The notes under the pieces were generated by a model. It worked only from the letters and a program-made list of their open reading frames with translations, made no database searches and was not told the origin of the DNA. Below are positions 41,480 to 50,063 of a stretch of 64,000 nt of DNA, one piece after another. Source of the stretch: Kitasatospora sp. MAP5-34. Its GTDB lineage: Bacteria > Actinomycetota > Actinomycetes > Streptomycetales > Streptomycetaceae. How positions within the stretch are numbered: position 1 is the first letter of the stretch; every line of letters starts with the position of its first letter. Position numbers and translations under genes: made by a program. The stretch is from assembly GCF_029894335.1 (NCBI RefSeq), contig NZ_JARXZC010000008.1, positions 62,001 to 126,000 on the forward strand, in the 5' to 3' direction.

Positions 41480-42927
41480 TGGTCACCGCTCCTGTAACCC
41501 CGGGCCTGCGGGCCTCCACGTCCTTGAGGGGAAGCGCGATCATGCTGCCCCCGATCCTGGTGACCCTCGCCCTGGGGCTGTGGGGGATGCGCCGCCAGAA
41601 CAGCATGTGGGGCGATGAGGCCGTCACCTACGAGGTGGCCCACCGCAGTGCGTCCCAGATCTGGCACACCATCCAGCACGTGGACCTGGTGCACGGCGTC
41701 TACTACCTGTTCATGCATGTGCTCTTCGCCGGTTGGGAGGGCGGACTGCTCACCCTGAGACTGCCCTCGGTGGTCGCCATGTCCCTGGCGGCGGGCGGTA
41801 TCGCGCTCCTGGGGCAGCGCCTGGCCGGCCCCCGCGCCGGCCTGCTGGCCGGCCTGGCCTTTCCCCTGATCCCCCTGGTGCAGCAGTACGCGCAGGAAGG
41901 GCGCTCCTACGCGATCGTCTGTGCCCTGGTGACCTGGTCCAGCTACCTGCTGCTCCAGGCCGCCGACCGATCCACCCGGCGGTGGTGGGCCGGCTACGCG
42001 GTGCTGCTCTGGGTCGCGGCCATGTTCCACGAATTCGCCGTACTGGTCGTACCGGCACACGGGATCGCCCTGCTGCTCTCCGGGCGCCCACGGGCGCTGA
42101 TCCGCGCATGGGCCACGGCAGCGGGGTGCGCGGTGGCCGGCCTGCTGCCGCTCATCGTGCTCAGCCGGCGCCAGGCCGGACAGGTGGCGTGGATCGGCTG
42201 GCCGGACGCCCTGCAACTGTTGGGCCTGACCGCGATGGCACTGGCGGGCCTGTGGTGCGCCCGCCACCAGATCCGGGCGAGGGAGCTGTCCCGGCTGTCC
42301 GCCCTCGCACTGCCGGTGCTGCTCCTGCCGGGCCTGCTGCTGCTCGCGGCCGCCGTCGTCAGACCGCTGTTCGTCGACCGCTACGTCCTGTACTGCGCCA
42401 TCGGGTTCGCGCTGCTCCTCGGCGCTGAACTCGACCGCCGCTGGGGCTCGCGACCATCGCCCCGCTGGACCGCGTGGGTCGCGCTGGCGGCGGTTCTGGT
42501 GCCGCTGGTACCGGTCAGCGTCTACCTGCGTACTCCCCAGAGCCGCCACGACAACGCCACCGCCGTCGGCCACGCCGTCCGGCAGGCCGCCCACCCGGGT
42601 GACGGCCTGCTCTTCGTCCCGGCGCGGCACCGCGTGTGGACCTCGGCCCACCCCCAGGACACCCAGGGCCTGACCGACCTCGCCCTCGCACAGGATCCGG
42701 CCTCCTCAGACACACTGTCCGGCGTCGAACTCCCCGCCCAGGACATCCCCACCCGCATGCGGGCCTTCTCCCGCATCGTCGTCGTCCACGACCCCGCCGA
42801 CGAACGCCCCGACCACGATGCGAGGGAGCTGGCCAAGAGCTCGACGCTGCGTGACTACTTCCAGGTCTGCGGCCGCACCATCGACGTCACCGGGGCACAC
42901 ATCACCGACTACTGCCTCAACAGGTGA
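41476..42927 (+). CDS. GT39-like membrane glycosyltransferase
   Basis: About 483 residues from ATG 41476, which overlaps the permease stop; ATG 41479 or ATG 41542 are possible alternatives. About ten to eleven hydrophobic helices form a GT-C fold. The first outside loop carries SMWGDEAVTYEVAHRS, with the Asp-Glu pair expected for polyprenyl-phosphate-sugar users. HEFAVLVVPAHGIAL and VRPLFVDRYVLYCAIGFALL follow. The C-terminal 130 residues are soluble (VYLRTPQSRHDNATAVGHAV). It would move a sugar from polyprenol phosphate to an envelope acceptor. The overlap places it in the ABC transporter operon. Confidence 0.83.
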   Translation: MMVTAPVTPGLRASTSLRGSAIMLPPILVTLALGLWGMRRQNSMWGDEAVTYEVAHRSASQIWHTIQHVDLVHGVYYLFMHVLFAGWEGGLLTLRLPSVVAMSLAAGGIALLGQRLAGPRAGLLAGLAFPLIPLVQQYAQEGRSYAIVCALVTWSSYLLLQAADRSTRRWWAGYAVLLWVAAMFHEFAVLVVPAHGIALLLSGRPRALIRAWATAAGCAVAGLLPLIVLSRRQAGQVAWIGWPDALQLLGLTAMALAGLWCARHQIRARELSRLSALALPVLLLPGLLLLAAAVVRPLFVDRYVLYCAIGFALLLGAELDRRWGSRPSPRWTAWVALAAVLVPLVPVSVYLRTPQSRHDNATAVGHAVRQAAHPGDGLLFVPARHRVWTSAHPQDTQGLTDLALAQDPASSDTLSGVELPAQDIPTRMRAFSRIVVVHDPADERPDHDARELAKSSTLRDYFQVCGRTIDVTGAHITDYCLNR

Positions 42928-43039
42928 TCCCGACGGGGAGAAATAGTTCGGCGAGGAGTGAAACCTGACCGAGGCGGGCTACGTGTAAGGGGATAGATCC
43001 GCTTTGGTGCGGACACCTACGACTCGCTGGGGGAATATC

Positions 43040-43564
43040 GTGACGATTCGTCACTTCACCGTTGCTGCAACCGGTTTGGCCTGCGCCGCCCTGACGCTCA
43101 CCTCGTTCGGCGTGGCCGGCCCGGCTGCCGCTTCGACCGTCTCGCGGTCTGCCTCCTCGGGTACCGCGGTCGTGTCGGCTGCCAAGCCTGCGAAGATGCC
43201 CGACTGCACGGCCCGGGCCGCCGGTATGCGGATCATCCAGACCGTCGACGCGAGCGCCTCGGGCGCGACGCTGACGGCTCGGGAGACCAAGTTCGTCTGC
43301 GGCGGGCCGAACGACGGCGACGGCTACTTCCTGGCGGTGGGGAAGCCCGAGAAGTTCCACTTCGCGGCCGGCGCCAGCGCGAGCGTGCTCAACGGCATCC
43401 ACTCGAAGCAGGTCAGCGTGGCGGAGCTGCTCCGCTTCGTCCACAAGTGCGCGGGCAGCGGCGCCGGCACCGTCCAGTACCCGTCCTCCTGCAACGGCCA
43501 GTTCGCGATCACGGTGAACAAGGCCGGCAAGATCACCGCCGTCAAGCAGCGCTACCACTCCTGA
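43040..43564 (+). CDS. Small secreted protein
   Basis: 174 residues from GTG 43040 with GGGGGA about 5 bases upstream. It has a typical signal peptide (MTIRHFTVAATGLACAALTL, cleavage after PAAAS) and a mature part of about 130 residues with four Cys (PDCTAR, KFVCGG, HKCAGS, SSCNGQ) that could make two disulfides. No known family is recognised. A hairpin at 43577-43608 follows. Confidence 0.8.
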   Translation: MTIRHFTVAATGLACAALTLTSFGVAGPAAASTVSRSASSGTAVVSAAKPAKMPDCTARAAGMRIIQTVDASASGATLTARETKFVCGGPNDGDGYFLAVGKPEKFHFAAGASASVLNGIHSKQVSVAELLRFVHKCAGSGAGTVQYPSSCNGQFAITVNKAGKITAVKQRYHS

Positions 43565-43576
43565 CCGCCGGCCCGT

Positions 43577-43608
43577 CAGGGTGCCGGCCGCCCCCGGTCG
43601 GCACCCTG
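43577..43608 (+). terminator. Terminator after small secreted protein gene
   Basis: CAGGGTGCCG (43577-43586) and CGGCACCCTG (43599-43608), extendable inward by GCC/GGT, 12 bases after the stop. Confidence 0.8.
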
Positions 43609-43711
43609 CGGTTTCCAGGGGTCGCCGCTGCGCGCTGGCGGGCAGGGCCTGGCAGGGCCCGTAGCTGCGTCCGGTGGCGACCCGCCCCCGCTCGTTACCT
43701 AGGGTGGAGGT

Positions 43712-44542
43712 GTGATCGATGAGAGTGCAGACGATTCGGCCGGCCCGGCGATGTGGCGCAGCGTGGCTTCGGATCCCGGAGCGGTGTTGCTCGAAGGGTT
43801 TCACGCGCTGAAGCACGCGTTGCGGTTCAAGGCGGAGGTGCGGTGTGTGGTCACCACCGATCGGTCCGCGCTGATCGCGTTGGCGGAGGCGTTGGCCGAC
43901 GATGTCGCGGAGGGTGTCGCGGCGCTCGCCATCGAGATCTCCGCGTCTGAGATGCGGCGGATCACGCCGAAGATCCATCCGACGGGGGTGGTCTCGCTGG
44001 CGATCCGTCCCACCGCTCGGGCCGTCGGGCAGGAGCTGGCCAGGTCGCCGCGTACGTCACCGATCGTCGTGCTCGACAATCCGCGCAACCTGGGCAACGT
44101 CGGTGCGGTGATCCGGCTGGCAGCCGGGTTCGGGGCGACCGGGGTCGTGACGACGGGCACCATCGACCCGTGGCACCCGAATGTGGTGCGCGGGAGCGCC
44201 GGGCTGCACTTCGCGACGGCGGTCGAGCGGCTGGACCCGTCGGAGTTTCCCGCCGGGCCGCTCTACGCCATGGACGCGGAGGGGTCGGACATCAGGTCCA
44301 TCGTCATCCCCGACGACGCGCTGCTGGTGTTCGGCTCGGAGCGGCACGGGGTCTCCCCGGAGCTGCGGGCCCGGGCGGCGGAGCTGGTCGCCATCCCGAT
44401 GAGGCCGCAGGTGTCCAGCTTCAACCTGGCCACCAGTGTGGGGATGGGCCTGTTCCACTGGATGACGCACAGTCCGTCGGAGCAGGTCGGCGACGGCGTC
44501 CGGGACGGCCTGCGGGACGGCTTCGGCGCCGGCCCGGGCTGA
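43712..44542 (+). CDS. TrmH/SpoU-family RNA 2'-O-methyltransferase
   Basis: 276 residues from GTG 43712. An N-terminal RNA-binding-like part (about 1-105) is followed by the SPOUT knot: IVVLDNPRNLGNVGAVIRLA (motif 1, about residue 113), LLVFGSERHGVS (motif 2, about 204) and IPMRPQVSSFNLATSVGMGL (motif 3, about 229). The conserved Asn and Arg of motif 1 and the Glu of motif 2 are present. It methylates a ribose in rRNA or tRNA using S-adenosylmethionine; the site is unknown. Confidence 0.92.
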   Translation: MIDESADDSAGPAMWRSVASDPGAVLLEGFHALKHALRFKAEVRCVVTTDRSALIALAEALADDVAEGVAALAIEISASEMRRITPKIHPTGVVSLAIRPTARAVGQELARSPRTSPIVVLDNPRNLGNVGAVIRLAAGFGATGVVTTGTIDPWHPNVVRGSAGLHFATAVERLDPSEFPAGPLYAMDAEGSDIRSIVIPDDALLVFGSERHGVSPELRARAAELVAIPMRPQVSSFNLATSVGMGLFHWMTHSPSEQVGDGVRDGLRDGFGAGPG

Positions 44543-44591
44543 CCGAGGGCCGCCTGAGGGACTCGACGGCGGTCTGCTCGGTCGCCCGGGC

Positions 44592-44615
44592 CTGACTGAC
44601 TGACTGACTGACTGA
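44592..44615. repeat. (CTGA)6 microsatellite followed by (CTCGGA) repeats
   Basis: Six perfect CTGA units (44592-44615) run directly into CTCGGACTCGGACTCGG and end 25 bases before the stop of the minus-strand NlpC/P60 gene (44641). It lies between two convergent 3' ends. Confidence 0.95.
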
Positions 44616-44640
44616 CTCGGACTCGGACTCGGATTCAGGC

Positions 44641-45939
44641 TCAGCTGAAGAGGAGTTTCCAGGTGTCCGGGCCCGGGTAGCCGTCGGCTTCGGTGCCCGT
44701 CCAGCCCTGGGCGAGTTGGAAGTCGGCGACGTTCAGGCGGTCGTTCTCGGTCCAGTCCGGGCCGGGGCCGTCGGTGTAGTGGCGGCCGTAGCCCCGCTTC
44801 ACCAGCTGCTCGCCGAGCTGCTGGATCGCCGGGCCGGACCTGCCGGGGCCGAAGGCGTCGGCTCCCGGGTAGGGCGGTGCCGGTACCCGTGGCGGCGGGG
44901 GGTTGAGGGTGGGTTCGGGCGGGATGTCGCGGCCCTTGCCGTTGACCAGGTAGTCCCAGGTGTCCTTGCCCGGGATCCCGTCGGCCTCGCTGCCGCGCCA
45001 GCCCTGGGCCAGCTGGAAGGCCTGCGTCGCCCGCCGGTCGGCCTCGCCCCAACTCGGGTCCGGGCCCTCGACGTAGAACCGGCCGCCGCCGCGTCGGACC
45101 AGCAGCTCGCCGAGCCGTGTGACGTAGGTGTTGCACGCGCCCGGGCCGAAACTGGCGGCCCCTGGGAAGGCGGAGCCAGGGCCGATGACGACGCCTTCCG
45201 AGAGACCCCGGTAGCGGTACGGGATGTACGCGTCGGAGTGGCTCCAGTACGCGTACGGGGTGGCCCGCCTACGCGTGCTGGGCCTGGTCTGCTCGTAGGC
45301 GAGGTAGTGGGTCCGGGTGGAGTCCGTCCAGCCGGCGAACAGGACGGTGTGCGAGCCGGACTGTGGGTCGTCCGGGTTGTTGCGGACCAGGATGTCGCCT
45401 GGTTGGAGATCGTCTCGGGCTATTCGGTCGGCGAACTCGGGCAGGGTCCAGGTGGTCTGGCTGCTGCCGAGGCCCCAGGCCATCGAGACGAAGCCCGAGC
45501 AGTCCTGGCGGTAGCCGTCCGACCAGTAGGTGCTCATGCTGTACGGCACCTGCTGGTCCACCCAGCGCTGGGCGCGGGCCAGGATGGCGGCGCGGGTGGT
45601 GGCGGCGCCGGCCGAGCGCAGGTGGGGGGTGAGGATGCGACCGCCGGACAGGCCGCTGGGCTCGCCCTGCGGGGTGTCGGCGCCGGCGGTGCCGGAGGTG
45701 TCAGTGGGGTCAGTGGCGGTGGTGCCGGGGCGGGTGGTCGGGGCGGCGCCCGCGCCCGCCGCTCCGCTGAGCATCGTGCCCACGGCGGCGAGCAGGACGG
45801 CCGCGCGCCGGGCGCCCCGGGCTGCGGGGTGGCCGCCGGCGGCGGGGCGGGCGGCGTGCAGCCGGGCCCGGCGGCCGGCCGTGCACCCGCCGCAGACGCA
45901 GGTCTCGTCGGGCTCTATCTCGGTGAATTCCATCGGCAC
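44641..45939 (-). CDS. Secreted NlpC/P60 peptidase with two peptidoglycan-binding repeats
   Basis: 432 residues from GTG 45939 (GGAAGGA 8 bases upstream); ATG 45933 is also possible. An unusually long N-terminal region precedes the signal helix and holds the Cys cluster CVCGGC. The signal helix is AAVLLAAVGTMLSGAAGAG. The NlpC/P60 domain (about 115-265) has the nucleophile in DCSGFVSMAWG and the His in GSHTVLFAGW. Two similar modules of about 75 residues follow (FGPGACNTYVTRLGELLVRR... and FGPGRSGPAIQQLGEQLVKR..., each ending in GIPGKDTWDYL or GYPGPDTWKLL). It probably cuts stem-peptide bonds in peptidoglycan. Confidence 0.9.
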   Translation of the reverse strand: MPMEFTEIEPDETCVCGGCTAGRRARLHAARPAAGGHPAARGARRAAVLLAAVGTMLSGAAGAGAAPTTRPGTTATDPTDTSGTAGADTPQGEPSGLSGGRILTPHLRSAGAATTRAAILARAQRWVDQQVPYSMSTYWSDGYRQDCSGFVSMAWGLGSSQTTWTLPEFADRIARDDLQPGDILVRNNPDDPQSGSHTVLFAGWTDSTRTHYLAYEQTRPSTRRRATPYAYWSHSDAYIPYRYRGLSEGVVIGPGSAFPGAASFGPGACNTYVTRLGELLVRRGGGRFYVEGPDPSWGEADRRATQAFQLAQGWRGSEADGIPGKDTWDYLVNGKGRDIPPEPTLNPPPPRVPAPPYPGADAFGPGRSGPAIQQLGEQLVKRGYGRHYTDGPGPDWTENDRLNVADFQLAQGWTGTEADGYPGPDTWKLLFS

Positions 45940-46077
45940 GGGGTCGGTCCTTCCGCTTCCGGATTGTGCAGCGAAGAGGATGTGTTCCACCGTGAGCAGA
46001 CGGAATATCAGGTTTTCGGAAAAAAGCGACAGAACGGACGAGTCCGAGTCCGAAGTGCGAGCGCGGGCTCGGGACGG

Positions 46078-47109
46078 CTACTCCCACTCCCAGCGGATGC
46101 CGATCTGGCCGGGGGACTGGTCCGGGGCGAGGACGTGGGCGCTGGCCGAGGCGCCGATCCACAGCTGCTGACGGACCTGGTCGGTCTCCTCGCCGGGCGA
46201 GCGGTCGAAGCGCTCGCAGTGCGCCGGGACGGTGGCCGGGTCGAAGTGCACCTGGAGGACGTACTCACGGACGGGGACCGCGAAGCGCCGCGCGTAGGTG
46301 GTGGACGGCTTCCCGGGCGGGATCTCCACCTCGTACTCGAAGACCGTGCTGTCACCGGCCGCGAGCGGCCGGTCGAGCAGCAGCTCGGCGACCAGCAGGC
46401 CGATCTCGGGGCGGCGGCGGACCCGGCCGAGGCGGGCGTGGCGGACGGAGTTGATCTCGGGGCAGCCGGTCGCCTCGTCGTCCGCCTTGTGCACCACCAG
46501 GCAGCGGGACACCCCGCTCACGGTGGCCCGGACGACCTGACGCATCCGCAGCAGGTGTCCGCGTCGCTGGGCGTCCACGAAGTAGGCGTCATGGATGCTG
46601 AGCCGCTCCAGCTCGCCGATCGGCGGCGCGTCGAGCTCCGCGAAGACGCCGGAGATCTCCTGCTCGCCGGGCCAGACGTCCTCCACCCGGAGGCCGTCGC
46701 AGGCGGCGGGGGTGACCCAGCGTCCGCGCGGACGGGGCGGGCCGAGGCGGGCGGAGAGGTTGGTGTGCGGGAGGCCGAGCAGTTCTTCCAACAGGTGGAC
46801 GGCGCGCAGTGAGGTGGCGCGCTCCGGCTGGCTGCGTCCTCGCCGCCAGTAACTGAGGGTAGTGATGCTGACCCTGACGCCCTCTTTGGCGAGGGCCGTT
46901 CTGATCCGTTCCAGGCTGAGCCCACTGGCCTCCACGGCGGTGTGCAGGGCCTCGGCGAAGCCGCCTTCCGACCGGGCGGCCGGGGCCGCTGCCGGGGGTG
47001 GAGCCGGTGGGGTTTCTGTCGGGAGCCGTACGATTCCGGTCTCGAATCCCCCGTGCGGCTGATCCACGAGTCTGAGCCGACCGGCGTGCTGCAGTTGCTG
47101 TGAGGCCAT
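46078..47109 (-). CDS. XRE-like transcriptional regulator
   Basis: 343 residues from ATG 47109 behind GGGAGGG. After a Pro/Ala-rich start comes an HTH-like segment about residues 55-110 (LSLERIRTALAKEGVRVSIT and LSYWRRGRSQPER). The remaining 230 residues are an unfamiliar beta-rich domain (VFEYEVEIPPGKPSTTYARR, REYVLQVHF). The architecture is common in Streptomyces but without assigned function. The neighbouring NlpC/P60 gene is in the same direction 138 bases downstream and could be a target. Confidence 0.7.
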   Translation of the reverse strand: MASQQLQHAGRLRLVDQPHGGFETGIVRLPTETPPAPPPAAAPAARSEGGFAEALHTAVEASGLSLERIRTALAKEGVRVSITTLSYWRRGRSQPERATSLRAVHLLEELLGLPHTNLSARLGPPRPRGRWVTPAACDGLRVEDVWPGEQEISGVFAELDAPPIGELERLSIHDAYFVDAQRRGHLLRMRQVVRATVSGVSRCLVVHKADDEATGCPEINSVRHARLGRVRRRPEIGLLVAELLLDRPLAAGDSTVFEYEVEIPPGKPSTTYARRFAVPVREYVLQVHFDPATVPAHCERFDRSPGEETDQVRQQLWIGASASAHVLAPDQSPGQIGIRWEWE

Positions 47110-47295
47110 GCGGACACCCTCCCCACCAGGCGCGTTCGGTGGGAACCTCCCGACGCGAGTGCGTCGGGGGCTTGGTCACCGAGTTGTCGGAACCCTACGC
47201 ACGGTCGAGAGGCTACGTCATCAACCCGAACATATGACAGTGGTCACGACAAGAAAACCGATCTACGAACGAGATTGAAACAACGCAGAAACACG

Positions 47296-47330
47296 GATGC
47301 CGGTACGGGCCGCTGGCCCGTACCGGCATC
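47296..47330 (-). terminator. Terminator of second sedolisin gene
   Basis: 16-bp perfect stem GATGCCGGTACGGGCC / GGCCCGTACCGGCATC with loop GCT, 50 bases beyond the minus-strand stop. Confidence 0.9.
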
Positions 47331-47380
47331 GTCACTGACTGTGCATCAGGGGTGGTGTGTCAGAGAGCTGCGGTGCTGCG

Positions 47381-49807
47381 TCAGGAGACGTTGAGCGCGG
47401 TGTCGTCGATGACGAAGCTGGTCTGCATCGAGTCGTCCTCGGTACCGGTGAACTTCAGGGTGACGGTCTGGCCGGCGTAGGCGGAGAGGTCGACGGTCTG
47501 CTGGGTGTAGCCGGTGTTGGCGTCCAGGTTGGAGAAGCTCTTCAACGTGGTGCCGTTGGCGGCGACGGTCAGCGTGTCGTTGGCCGAGCCGCCGGTCTCG
47601 GCGGTGTCGACGTGCAGCCAGAAGGAGAACGACGCGTTGCAGCCGGCCGGGATGGAGACGGTCTGCGACAGGGTGTCGGTGTGGGCGCTGCCGTAGCCGT
47701 CCAGGTAGGCCTTCCAGTTGCCGCTGTGGGCGGGCTCGGAGGTGCCGTTGTCGAAGACGCCGGAGGTGGCGGACCAGGCGCCGGGGGCGCCGGACTCGAA
47801 GCCGGGGTCGGCGAGCAGCTGGGCCGGGGTGCAGCCGGCAGGCGCGGCGGCGACGGTCCAGCTGAAGGAGGCGCTGCCGGTGGCACCGGTGCCGTCGGTG
47901 GCCGTCACGGTGACCGTGCCGCTGGCGGCGGTGGTCGGGGTGCCGGTGATCAGGCCGGTCGAGGAGATCGACAGGCCGGCGGGCAGGCCGGTGGCCGAGT
48001 AGGTCAGGGACTGGGTGGTGTCGCTGTCCGAGCCGGTGACCTGCAGGCTGGCGGCGGTGCCGACGGTGCCGTTCTGGTTGGCCGGAGCGGTGACGGTGAC
48101 GGTGTTACCGGTCTGCGTGCCACCGCTGTTCAGCAGCGCGTTGGCCAGCGAGTCGGCGACGGGGGTGCCCCAGCCGGTGACCTGGTCGTAGCCGGCCTTG
48201 GTGGAGAAGTCCTGGTTGGCGCCCGAGGTCACGTCGTGGAACGTGGAGTTGTAGCTCGCGCTGTTGGCGATCGAGTACAGCTTCGGGTTGGCCTCGCCGA
48301 GGTTGGCCTTGCCGGCCGCCGCAGCCTTCTGGTTGTACAGCGCGGCGTAGCCGGACCAGAGCGGCGCGGCGGCGGAGGTGCCGCCGTAGACCTGCCAGCC
48401 CGGGGCGCTGGTGCCCTGGGTGTAGATGGCGAAGCCGCTCTGCGGGTCGGCGTTGGAGGACACGTCCGGGACGGTACGCATGGTGCCCGTCACGCCGGTG
48501 CCGGTCTGCCAGCTCGGCTTGGCGAACTGGGTGGAGACGCCGCCACCGGCGGTGCTCCAGGCGCTCTCGGAGGAGTACGAGGTGCCGTTCACCGAGAGGT
48601 TGGTGCCGCCGACGCCGGTGTTGTACGGGCTGGAGGCCGGGAAGTCGACCGCCTTGACGTTCGCGCCGCTGGTCGAGCGGGTGCAGTCGCGCGAGCCGTC
48701 GTCGCCGGAGGCGGAGAAGATCGAGATGCCCTGGGCGGCGGCCTGCTTGAAGGAGTTGTTCACGGCCGTCATCGAGGCGGCGGTGGTGTCCGGCTCACAG
48801 GATCCCCACGAGATCGACACAACCGAGACCTGGTTGTCCGACACGATCTGGGCGGCCATGTCCAGCTCGCCCTGGTCGGTGTTGGGGGCCTCGTAGACCA
48901 GCTGGGTCGCCTTGGGGGCGACACCGCGCACGATCTCGCTGTCCAGCTCGACCTCGCCCTGGCCCTGGCCGGGGGCGGAGTTGTAGTTGGCGCCGTCCAC
49001 CGAGACGGTGCTCACGGCCGGGCCGGAGAGGCCGAACTGCGAGTCGTAGGTGGTCAGGTTGGAGGCGGTGTAGCCGTCGAACTCCCAGAGCGCGACCTTG
49101 ACTCCGGTGCCGTCGGTGCCGACCTTGTTCAGGTCGTAGGCGCCGTCGTACTGGCTCGGGCCGAAGCCGCTCGGGGTCGCGTGCGGGACCACGGTGTTCG
49201 GCTTGGCTATTCGGGTGGTGCGCACCGTGTAGTTGGTGAGGCCGGTGATGCCCTGGACGACCGAGGCCAGCTGGGTCGGGATGGTGGCGGCGGTCTCGTT
49301 GGCGAAGAACGTCCGGCTGTGCAGCGGGTCGACGTACGTGCTCTCGTGGGCACCGAACGCCTTGGCGAGCTGCGCGGCGGTGCCGTGCGCGTTCACCACC
49401 TGGCGGTTGGCGCTGACCGAGCCGACCGTCAGGCCCTGCGCGGCCAGGTAGGTACGGACCTGGTTCACGTCCGCCTGGGTGGGGCCGAAGCGGGCGTTGA
49501 ACTGGGCCGGGGTCAGGTAGTGGCCGAACTCGGCCGTACCGCGCGTGCTGACCGCCTTGAGGAAGCGGTCGAGGTCGGCGGTGTTGCGGAGCTTCAGGCT
49601 GACCGCGACCGAGATCTGCTGGGCGGCGGGCAGAGCGGCCTGCTTCTGCGAACGGGCCACCGCAGGGGTCACGGTGTTGGGCAGGGCCACCCGGGACGTC
49701 GCGGCGTTGGGGGACGGCGCGGCCTGTGCGGCCGTGACACCGAGGGACACCACGGTCAGGGGCAGGACGGCGAGTGCCGAGGCAAGGGCGAGCGAGCGAG
49801 GTCGCAC
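47381..49807 (-). CDS. Secreted S53 (sedolisin) protease with Ig-like and jelly-roll C-terminus
   Basis: 808 residues from GTG 49807 behind GGAGG. Signal peptide ([20 protein letters not shown]), pro-kumamolisin domain (about 55-200), S53 domain (about 210-555) with [12 protein letters not shown] (Glu and Asp), oxyanion region [11 protein letters not shown] and nucleophile in [13 protein letters not shown], then an Ig-like putative domain (about 560-655, [20 protein letters not shown]) and a beta-sandwich module (about 660-808, [15 protein letters not shown]). This is a different C-terminal layout from the sedolisin at 18511. Confidence 0.92.
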   Translation of the reverse strand: MRPRSLALASALAVLPLTVVSLGVTAAQAAPSPNAATSRVALPNTVTPAVARSQKQAALPAAQQISVAVSLKLRNTADLDRFLKAVSTRGTAEFGHYLTPAQFNARFGPTQADVNQVRTYLAAQGLTVGSVSANRQVVNAHGTAAQLAKAFGAHESTYVDPLHSRTFFANETAATIPTQLASVVQGITGLTNYTVRTTRIAKPNTVVPHATPSGFGPSQYDGAYDLNKVGTDGTGVKVALWEFDGYTASNLTTYDSQFGLSGPAVSTVSVDGANYNSAPGQGQGEVELDSEIVRGVAPKATQLVYEAPNTDQGELDMAAQIVSDNQVSVVSISWGSCEPDTTAASMTAVNNSFKQAAAQGISIFSASGDDGSRDCTRSTSGANVKAVDFPASSPYNTGVGGTNLSVNGTSYSSESAWSTAGGGVSTQFAKPSWQTGTGVTGTMRTVPDVSSNADPQSGFAIYTQGTSAPGWQVYGGTSAAAPLWSGYAALYNQKAAAAGKANLGEANPKLYSIANSASYNSTFHDVTSGANQDFSTKAGYDQVTGWGTPVADSLANALLNSGGTQTGNTVTVTAPANQNGTVGTAASLQVTGSDSDTTQSLTYSATGLPAGLSISSTGLITGTPTTAASGTVTVTATDGTGATGSASFSWTVAAAPAGCTPAQLLADPGFESGAPGAWSATSGVFDNGTSEPAHSGNWKAYLDGYGSAHTDTLSQTVSIPAGCNASFSFWLHVDTAETGGSANDTLTVAANGTTLKSFSNLDANTGYTQQTVDLSAYAGQTVTLKFTGTEDDSMQTSFVIDDTALNVS

Positions 49808-50017
49808 TGGGTCCTCCGGAAGGTGTGGGGGCGCTCCGGGTCTGAACGCTTGTCAGAACTTCTCAGAGAACTCCCAGGAATGGGCCCAAGCCTGAGTAAT
49901 TGGTTGCTAAAAAACAGTCAAATGTGAAACCCCTGGCAGACAACAGAATGCGTGGTCTTCATACAGTTAAGAGTGATTGGATTCAACAGAATTGAGGGAT
50001 GGGGGCTGGTGGGGTTG

Positions 50018-50050
50018 GTGGGGTGCCCGAGCCGGGCCCGGGCACCCCAC
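50018..50050 (-). terminator. Terminator after FAD monooxygenase gene
   Basis: 12-bp perfect stem GTGGGGTGCCCG / CGGGCACCCCAC with a 9-base loop, 14 bases beyond the minus-strand stop. Confidence 0.85.
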
Positions 50051-50063
50051 GACGCGGCAGGTG

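Noticed and set aside
44592..44635. CTGA repeats as transcription terminator
   Set aside because: The repeats are not self-complementary and form no stable stem; no T-tract follows.
47357..49927. Long plus-strand frame opposite the second sedolisin gene
   Set aside because: A mirror frame of Gly/Val/Arg composition. The minus strand has signal peptide, S53 motifs and a ribosome site.
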